Shown here: piece by piece, positions 14,926 to 20,098 of the stretch
How positions within the stretch are numbered: position 1 is the stretch's first letter
Layout: each line of letters starts with the position of its first letter
DNA from: JBCBZH01 sp039815415
GTDB taxonomy: Bacteria > Bacteroidota > Rhodothermia > Rhodothermales > Rubricoccaceae
Direction: 5' to 3'
Assembly: GCA_039815415.1 (NCBI GenBank)
Contig: JBCBZH010000047.1
Span: forward strand, 1 to 20,098
DNA length: 20,098 bases
Position numbers and translations under genes: made by a program
Notes under the pieces: model-generated
What the model saw: the letters and a program-made list of their open reading frames with translations, nothing else
Database searches by the model: none
Told to the model about the DNA's origin: nothing

Positions 14926-15966
14926 ATGCCTGACTCCTACCCTCCCATCGGCGTTCTCTTCATGGCCTACGGCGGGCCGGAATCGCTCGACGAGATCGCC
15001 GGATACCTCTCCGACATCCGCCACGGCCGCCCGACAACGACCGCCGTGTTGGACGAGATCACGAACAACTACCGCTCCATTGGGGGCGCCTCGCCCATCA
15101 TGGGACTGACGCAGGCGCAGATCGACGGCGCGATGGCCGTCCTCAACCCACCGGGCCAGCCGGAGCGGTTCAAGGCCTACCTCGGGATGCGCCACTGGGC
15201 ACCGTGGATCGAGGAGACGGTCGGACAGATGATCGACGACGGCATCGAGCAGGCCGTCGCCATCGTGCTGGCGCCTCACTTCTCGACGATGTCCATTGCG
15301 AAATACCAGGCCAAGGTCAAGGCGGGGCTGGACCTCTACCGAGGCGACATCGCATTCTCCTACGTCGATGCGTATTTCGACGCTGACCTGCTCATCGACG
15401 CCTTCGCGGACCGCGTGCTCGAAGGCATCCGCCAGTTCCCGGAGGACGAGCAGGGCGACGTGCACGTGGTCCTCTCTGCGCACAGCCTTCCAGTCCGCAT
15501 TCTCAAGATGGGCGACCCGTACCAGGACCAGCTCTGGACGACGGCCCGCCTCATCGCCGAGCGCGCGGGCCTTCGCGAGGACCAGTGGAGTTGGAGCTAC
15601 CAGAGCGAGGGCCGCAGCCCCGAGCCGTGGCTCGGTCCCCAGCTCGAGGACCACGTCCCAGCCCTCGCCGAGCGCGGCATTGACAAGGTGGTCAGCCTTG
15701 CCATCGGGTTCGTGAGCGACCACGTGGAAATCCTCTTCGATATCGACATCGAGGCGCAGGCAGCAGCCAGGGAGGCGGGCGTCACGCTCGTACGCCCGCC
15801 CTCGCTCAACGATGACCTGCGCTACACACGCCTTCTGGCCGAGCTGGTGGAAGAGAAAGCCACCGATGCCGGGTGGATCGCATCCGACGTGCGTGCTCAG
15901 AAAGCTCCGCCCGCGACGATGCCCATGCCTGAGGGAACGCTCGATGCTAGCGCCGTTGCTGCCTGA
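14926..15966 (+). CDS. hemH: Ferrochelatase, coproporphyrin type (HemH/CpfC)
   Basis: HemH inserts Fe2+ into the porphyrin. The protein has 346 residues. The N-terminal GVLFMAYGGPESLDEIAGYL, then HGRP and YRSIGGASPI, closely follow the Bacillus HemH pattern, which acts on coproporphyrin III. The catalytic His is H186 in SAHSLPVRI and the metal-path Glu is E268 in GFVSDHVEILFDIDIEA. WSWSYQSEGRSPEPWLGP is also typical. No C-terminal cysteine cluster for a [2Fe-2S] centre is seen. The ATG at 14926 matches the family start; an in-frame extension upstream reaches into hemE and is not credible. The last ~25 residues (PPATMPMPEG onward) are a low-complexity tail. Confidence 0.95.
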   Translation: MPDSYPPIGVLFMAYGGPESLDEIAGYLSDIRHGRPTTTAVLDEITNNYRSIGGASPIMGLTQAQIDGAMAVLNPPGQPERFKAYLGMRHWAPWIEETVGQMIDDGIEQAVAIVLAPHFSTMSIAKYQAKVKAGLDLYRGDIAFSYVDAYFDADLLIDAFADRVLEGIRQFPEDEQGDVHVVLSAHSLPVRILKMGDPYQDQLWTTARLIAERAGLREDQWSWSYQSEGRSPEPWLGPQLEDHVPALAERGIDKVVSLAIGFVSDHVEILFDIDIEAQAAAREAGVTLVRPPSLNDDLRYTRLLAELVEEKATDAGWIASDVRAQKAPPATMPMPEGTLDASAVAA

Positions 15967-15981
15967 GGCGGCTGCCCTGGC

Positions 15982-17325
15982 ATGACCAATCGATTTGATA
16001 GTCTGGTTCTCGGAGGCGGCGTTGCCGGGCTGACGGCAGCGCTGCAGCTTGCCAAGCGTGGCGCACACGTCTGCCTCTTGGAAGCAAGCGACCGACTCGG
16101 AGGGGTCGTCAAGACCCTCCGCCACGACGGCTGTGAGGTCGATGTCGGCCCCGACGTGTTTCTCACCCGCAAGCCAGGGGCCGTCGAGCTGGCGGCGGCC
16201 CTGGAAGTCGAAACGCGACCGGCTCGCGGCGGTGCGCTGATCCAGAGAGACCGCCAGCTCGTTCCGCTTCCGGCAGGCCTGACGGGACTCGTGCCCGGGC
16301 GCCTCGGTCCGTTGATCACAACGCGGGCGCTCGGCCTGGGCGCCAAGCTGAGGGCAGCGGCTGAGCCGTTGGTTCCCGCCCGAAGCGAGGACACCGATGA
16401 GAGCCTGGAAGCCTTCGCCGTGCGCCGGTTCGGGCGTGGCGCGTGGGTCGGGCTTATCGAGCCGCTGCTCGGTGGGCTCTACGGTGCCGACGACGGCCCG
16501 ATCTCCCTCCGCTCCACCCTCCCTCACCTGCATCAGCTCGAGCGCCAGGGCGGATTCCTCAAGCTCAGTCGCACAGCAGCTCGTGAAGGCTCCCCGTTCG
16601 CGCGGCCTGTGGGCGGCATGGGCACCCTCGTGGAGGCCCTGGCGACGGCCGTTCGCACGCAGGGCGGACACATCCAGACCGAGGCGCGCGTCGCCCGTGT
16701 CGAACGAGCTGACGATGGCTTCATGGGGACGCTCGCGGACGGCACGACTCGATCCTCAGAGACTCTGATCGTTGCCCTCCCCGCCCCGTGGGCCTCCCGT
16801 GTGCTGGCGACGCTCGACGCCGACCTCGCCGCGCCTCTGGATGAGATCCCGATGGGATCGGCCACGGCCGTCGTCCTCGGCGTCGCCTCCGACGGGCTGG
16901 CGATCCCGGATGGCTCCGGATGGCTCGTCCCTGCTCGTGAGGGGGGAGCCGTGCAGGCCGTCACGATGTTCTCGGCCAAGCATCCGGGGACAGCACCCGA
17001 CGGGCATGCCCTCTTCCGGGTGTTTCTCCGTCCCACGTTCGCCCATACAGCATCCGATGAGCAGGCTGTTGACGCGGCTCTCCAGCACCTTCGCCAGCTC
17101 GTGGGACCGGTTGCCCCTCCAGTATGGACGGCCGTTCAGCGATGGCGGAAGGTCCAGCCTCGCTACACGCTGGGCCACCCCGACCGCCTCGACGCCCTCG
17201 ATGCGGCCGTAGCGACACATCCTGGCCTTGCCCTCATTGGCGCATCACTTCGCGGCGTGGGCCTTCCCGATGTCATTCGGCACGCTCAGTCTGCCGCAGA
17301 CCAGCTCCAGATTCCTGTCTCATGA
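15982..17325 (+). CDS. hemY: HemY-type FAD oxidase (coproporphyrinogen/protoporphyrinogen oxidase)
   Basis: This oxygen-dependent flavoenzyme removes six electrons from a porphyrinogen. In the presence of hemQ and a CpfC-like hemH, its likely substrate is coproporphyrinogen III (CgoX role). The protein has 447 residues. The FAD fingerprint is LGGGVAGLTAALQLAKRG (glycines 11, 13, 16), with EASDRLGGVVKTL after the second strand. GLIEPLLGGLYGADDGPISLR is a family hallmark, and the C-terminal LIGASLRGVGLPDVIRHA completes the FAD site. It lies 15 bases after hemH and its TGA overlaps the hemL ATG by four bases. Confidence 0.92.
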   Translation: MTNRFDSLVLGGGVAGLTAALQLAKRGAHVCLLEASDRLGGVVKTLRHDGCEVDVGPDVFLTRKPGAVELAAALEVETRPARGGALIQRDRQLVPLPAGLTGLVPGRLGPLITTRALGLGAKLRAAAEPLVPARSEDTDESLEAFAVRRFGRGAWVGLIEPLLGGLYGADDGPISLRSTLPHLHQLERQGGFLKLSRTAAREGSPFARPVGGMGTLVEALATAVRTQGGHIQTEARVARVERADDGFMGTLADGTTRSSETLIVALPAPWASRVLATLDADLAAPLDEIPMGSATAVVLGVASDGLAIPDGSGWLVPAREGGAVQAVTMFSAKHPGTAPDGHALFRVFLRPTFAHTASDEQAVDAALQHLRQLVGPVAPPVWTAVQRWRKVQPRYTLGHPDRLDALDAAVATHPGLALIGASLRGVGLPDVIRHAQSAADQLQIPVS

Positions 17326-18620
17326 TCTCGACCCAACCCTCCACTCGGCGTTCTGCTGAGCTGTTTACGCAAGCGCGGCGCCTCATGCCTGGCGGTGTGT
17401 CGTCTCCGGTCCGTGCATTCAAATCGGTCGGTGGAACGCCTCGATTCATCGAGCGCGGCGAAGGCGCCTACCTGATCGACGTGGATGGCAACCGGATGAT
17501 CGACTACGTGATGTCGTTCGGGCCGCTTCTTCTGGGCCACGCTCCCGAGTCTGTCACACAGGCCATCGCCGGGCAGGCCGCGAAGGGAACCAGCTACGGC
17601 GCCCCAAGCCCCCTCGAAGTCGAGCTGGCGAGCCTCATCCAAGACATCTACCCGTCGATGGAGCGGCTCCGGTTCGTGAACTCAGGAACGGAGGGTGCCA
17701 TGAGTGCCGTCCGAGCGGCACGAGCCTATACAGGGCGGAACAAGGTGGTCAAGTTCGACGGTCACTATCACGGGCACGCGGATCTGCTGCTGGCAAGAGC
17801 TGGAAGCGGAATCGCCACCCTCGGCCTCCCAGACTCGCCTGGCGTTCCAGAAGCGGTCACCGCAGACACCCTGATCGTTCCGTTCAATGACGAGCAGGCG
17901 GTGCGGGATGCGTTCGAGCAAGAAGGCGACCAGATCGCCGCTCTTCTCGTAGAGCCGATTGCGGGCAACATGGGTCTCGTCTCTCCCAATGACGAATTCC
18001 TCTCGTTTCTGAGGGAGATCACAGAGCGGTACAACGCTCTCCTCGTGTTCGACGAGGTAATGGTAGGCTTTCGCGTTCACCCGAGAGGTGCGCAGGCTCT
18101 CTTCGGGGTTACACCCGACATCACCATTCTCGGCAAGGTGATCGGCGGCGGCCTGCCAGTCGGCGCGTACGGAGGCCGCGAGGATGTGATGTCTCTGATG
18201 GCTCCAGATGGACCGGTGTACCAGGCGGGAACGCTGTCGGGAAACCCCCTCGCGATGGCCGCCGGGCTGGCGCTCTTGCGTGAGGTTCACGCAACAGAGG
18301 CCTGGGCCTCTGCCTCCGAGGCTGCACGAACCACGTGCGAGGCCATCGAGTCTGCCGCCCGTGCAGCCCGCGTGCCTGTCATGACGGAGCAGGTCGGCGC
18401 CATGTTCGGCTTCTTCTTCGCAGACCAACCGGTTCGCTCGTACCGCGAGGCTCAGGCGACGGATCGCGAGGCCTTCGCGCGACTGCATGGGCTGCTGCTC
18501 AACCACGGGGTGTACCTGCCTCCCTCGCCATTCGAGGCCTGCTTTACGTCCTCGGCCCACACCCCCGATGTCGTGGAGTCCGCGGCGGAGGCCTTCCACT
18601 CCGCATTCGCGGCCCTCTAG
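17322..18620 (+). CDS. hemL: Glutamate-1-semialdehyde 2,1-aminomutase
   Basis: HemL converts glutamate-1-semialdehyde, the HemA product, to 5-aminolevulinate using PLP. The protein has 432 residues, the usual length. Landmarks are RLMPGGVSSPVRAFKSVGG near the N-terminus, VNSGTEGAMSAVRAARAYTG, KFDGHYHGHAD, LLVFDEVMVGFR, and the PLP lysine K272 in ILGKVIGGGLPVGAYGG. The ATG at 17322 overlaps the hemY stop; the longer upstream frame lies within hemY. Its late position in the operon places the second enzyme of the pathway far from the first. Confidence 0.97.
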   Translation: MISTQPSTRRSAELFTQARRLMPGGVSSPVRAFKSVGGTPRFIERGEGAYLIDVDGNRMIDYVMSFGPLLLGHAPESVTQAIAGQAAKGTSYGAPSPLEVELASLIQDIYPSMERLRFVNSGTEGAMSAVRAARAYTGRNKVVKFDGHYHGHADLLLARAGSGIATLGLPDSPGVPEAVTADTLIVPFNDEQAVRDAFEQEGDQIAALLVEPIAGNMGLVSPNDEFLSFLREITERYNALLVFDEVMVGFRVHPRGAQALFGVTPDITILGKVIGGGLPVGAYGGREDVMSLMAPDGPVYQAGTLSGNPLAMAAGLALLREVHATEAWASASEAARTTCEAIESAARAARVPVMTEQVGAMFGFFFADQPVRSYREAQATDREAFARLHGLLLNHGVYLPPSPFEACFTSSAHTPDVVESAAEAFHSAFAAL

Positions 18621-18650
18621 AACGCCAGCTCGCGCCCGTACGGCGCTGCA

Positions 18651-20000
18651 ATGTCATCCTCCCCCCCTCCACCACGCCTCCTCGGTGTTCTCTTCCTCGG
18701 AGTTCTGCTCGCAGCACTCGATATCGCCATCGTCGGGCCTGCACTTCCTGCCCTCCGCGAGGCCTTTGTGCTCTCTGAACGAGCGGTGGCGTGGACGTTC
18801 ACTGCCTTTGTGCTTTCGAATCTGGTCGGCTTGCCGGTCACGGCCGCACTCGCGGATCGCGCAGGCCGACGCCGTGTGTACCTGGGCTGCATTGCTCTCT
18901 TTGCATTCGGAACGCTTGCCGTAACCCTTGCCCCATCCTTCGGTGCCCTGCTCGCAGGCCGCGTCGTCCAAGGCCTTGGTGCAAGTGGCATCTTCCCCGT
19001 GGCAACGGCTGTCATTGGTGATGCCTATCCACCAGAGCGCCGGGGGCGTGCGGTGGGGCTCCTCGGCGCCGTGTTCGGCGTGGCATTTCTGATTGGGCCC
19101 GCTCTCGGCGGCATCGTGCTAGCGTTCGCGAGCTGGCGATGGCTGTTCGCGCTGTCGATCCCGCTCGCAACCGTCGTCTACATCCTCAGTGCCAGAACGC
19201 TCCCAGAGTCGCGCTCCCCCTCTCCTCGACCTTTCGATGCCCCAGGCACTGTCACTCTGGCCATCTTGCTTGCCGCACTCGTGGTGGGGCTGAGCGGACT
19301 GGATGCGTCGGCGCTCGCGGAGAGCCTGAAGCGCCCCCTTGTGTGGGGACCCCTCGGGCTGGCGACGAGTCTTGTGCCGGTTCTGATCACGGTTGAGCGC
19401 CGAATGCCTGCTCCGTTGATTCGCCCCGGTCTCGTGCGGCGGCGCCCCGTCCAGATCGCCTGTCTCCTTGCCATCGGTGCCGGGGCCGTGGAGGCTACGT
19501 TCGTGATGTTATCGGCGTACACGGTGTCGGCCTTTGGTGTCGGCGAGTCGGTGGCCTCGTATCTCCTCCTCCCGTTGGTCGCAGGTGTTGCGTTGGGGGC
19601 GCCTGTCGCTGGACGGATGCTCGACCGAATTGGAGTGCGGCCAGTCGTCACAGTGGCAACTGTACTCATCGCGGGTGGTATGGGACTCGTTGCTGTTGCT
19701 CCAACGCTCGGGCTTCACATCACAGGGACGGTCGTGCTTGGACTGGGGCTCTCTGGAGTCCTGGGGTCTTCATTGAGCTACATCCTCCTCGCTGAGGCGG
19801 GGGCAGATGAGCGGGCCGTTGCCCAGGGACTGTCGACCATCTTCCTCAGCGTCGGCCAACTCGTCGGTGCGGCCCTGCTTGCAGGCCTTGCAGCGTCGTC
19901 GTCGAGCGCTGAAGACGGCTATCGGCTTGGGTTTACAGCAGTCGCGCTCGGGGGGCTCCTGCTCGTGATTGCGGCTCGCGGACTCCCTGATCGCGGATAG
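18651..20000 (+). CDS. MFS transporter, probable 14-helix (DHA2-like) exporter
   Basis: The protein has 449 residues with about fourteen hydrophobic segments, consistent with the drug:H+ antiporter-2 arrangement. Motif A is ALADRAGRRRVYLG between helices 2 and 3. An antiporter-type motif C is recognisable in GAVFGVAFLIGPALGG. LDIAIVGPALPAL in helix 1 is typical of drug-efflux members. It begins 30 bases after the hemL stop, with an exact copy of the dispersed 10-mer in the gap (18623-18632). Co-transcription with the heme genes suggests export of a porphyrin, heme or a toxic intermediate, but this rests on position only and the substrate cannot be read from sequence. Confidence 0.85.
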   Translation: MSSSPPPPRLLGVLFLGVLLAALDIAIVGPALPALREAFVLSERAVAWTFTAFVLSNLVGLPVTAALADRAGRRRVYLGCIALFAFGTLAVTLAPSFGALLAGRVVQGLGASGIFPVATAVIGDAYPPERRGRAVGLLGAVFGVAFLIGPALGGIVLAFASWRWLFALSIPLATVVYILSARTLPESRSPSPRPFDAPGTVTLAILLAALVVGLSGLDASALAESLKRPLVWGPLGLATSLVPVLITVERRMPAPLIRPGLVRRRPVQIACLLAIGAGAVEATFVMLSAYTVSAFGVGESVASYLLLPLVAGVALGAPVAGRMLDRIGVRPVVTVATVLIAGGMGLVAVAPTLGLHITGTVVLGLGLSGVLGSSLSYILLAEAGADERAVAQGLSTIFLSVGQLVGAALLAGLAASSSSAEDGYRLGFTAVALGGLLLVIAARGLPDRG

Positions 20001-20020
20001 TCTCATACTTGCAGGAACCG

Positions 20021-20098
20021 ATGGCGTCGCTCACTCGGACAGACAGTGTGTTCGTATGCTGCCCTCGGGCTGGCGAGTCGGTGCCGGCCTGCCCACGC
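20021..20098 (+). CDS. Possible start of a further gene (cut by window edge)
   Basis: An ATG at 20021, preceded by GCAGGAACCG (weak GGA ribosome-binding element), opens a frame that runs 26 codons to the right edge (MASLTRTDSVFVCC...). Codon composition is acceptable for this GC-rich DNA, but the piece is too short to identify or even to be sure that it is coding. Nothing else is visible after the MFS stop and no terminator is evident. Confidence 0.25.
   Translation, partial: MASLTRTDSVFVCCPRAGESVPACPR

Larger units (their letters stand above)
555..19138. repeat. Dispersed iterated 10-mer CGAGCTGGCG / CGCCAGCTCG (18 exact copies)
   Basis: Exact copies found by eye, as CGAGCTGGCG on the plus strand: 555, 7920, 10225, 12357, 13215, 14215, 16185, 17621, 19129 (first base). 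As CGCCAGCTCG: 7196, 11471, 12004, 13191, 14748, 14881, 16252, 17092, 18623. There are nine in each orientation. Near copies with one change occur at 1705, 5066, 9205, 10903, 14849, 14901, 15840 and 16706, among others. Three exact copies are intergenic (555, 14881, 18623); the rest fall in different reading frames, encoding ELA, RQL, RAG, PAR or SWR. A random 10-mer would be expected well under once in 20 kb, counting both strands. The word is therefore a DNA-level signal and not a protein motif. Confidence 0.9.

Noticed and set aside
14830..16671. Long minus-strand open frame (613 codons) opposite hemH and hemY
   Set aside because: It lies antisense to two well-supported enzymes, its product has no domain pattern and is rich in Arg, Gly and Ala, as is typical of antisense frames in GC-rich coding DNA.
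1..20098. CRISPR array, tRNA, rRNA, insertion sequence or prophage genes
   Set aside because: I saw no regularly spaced long repeats, no cloverleaf or rRNA signature and no transposase or integrase reading frame. The only repeated element is the dispersed 10-mer.

Overview
The window looks like chromosomal DNA of a GC-rich, diderm (outer-membrane) bacterium. TonB-dependent receptors with N-terminal carboxypeptidase-regulatory-like domains, lipoproteins with acid-rich residues after the lipid-bearing cysteine, and a DUF4856-like lipoprotein beside a receptor point to the Bacteroidota/Rhodothermota side of the tree. The high GC favours a Rhodothermota-type lineage. This assignment is inference; no rRNA or tRNA gene is present to fix it.

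Left part (1-8190, all genes on the minus strand). The left edge carries the first 105 codons of a secreted TonB-receptor-like protein (1-316). After a 388-base gap follows a compact operon read right to left: a small secreted beta-sandwich protein (8190-7771), a tiny lipoprotein (7729-7520), a FecA-like TonB-dependent receptor (7495-5009), a DUF4856-like lipoprotein (4961-3582), a multi-spanning GT-C-type membrane protein (3547-2018) and an FAD-dependent oxidoreductase (2021-705). This reads as an iron- or metal-chelate uptake operon with an unusual membrane-glycosyltransferase/oxidoreductase pair at its end.

Right part (8351-20000, all plus strand). Eleven tightly packed genes, many with 4-base start/stop overlaps: an HTH regulator, hemA, hemC, hemD, hemB, hemQ, hemE, hemH, hemY, hemL and an MFS exporter. 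They cover every enzyme step from glutamyl-tRNA to heme b. The presence of HemQ, a Bacillus-like HemH and a HemY-type oxidase, with no hemF/hemN, indicates the coproporphyrin-dependent route.

Two DNA-level signals stand out. First, the 10-mer CGAGCTGGCG/CGCCAGCTCG occurs 18 times by hand count, equally on both strands, in all reading frames and between genes. It is concentrated in the heme operon and forms a perfect 12-bp stem inside hemQ. It behaves like a genome-wide iterated word (uptake-signal or HIP1-like). Second, an identical 19-base sequence containing a TTTAGA-N5-TCTAAA dyad lies upstream of the left-edge receptor gene and, in opposite orientation, in the divergent region between the uptake and heme operons. 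It is a candidate shared operator tying iron acquisition to heme synthesis.
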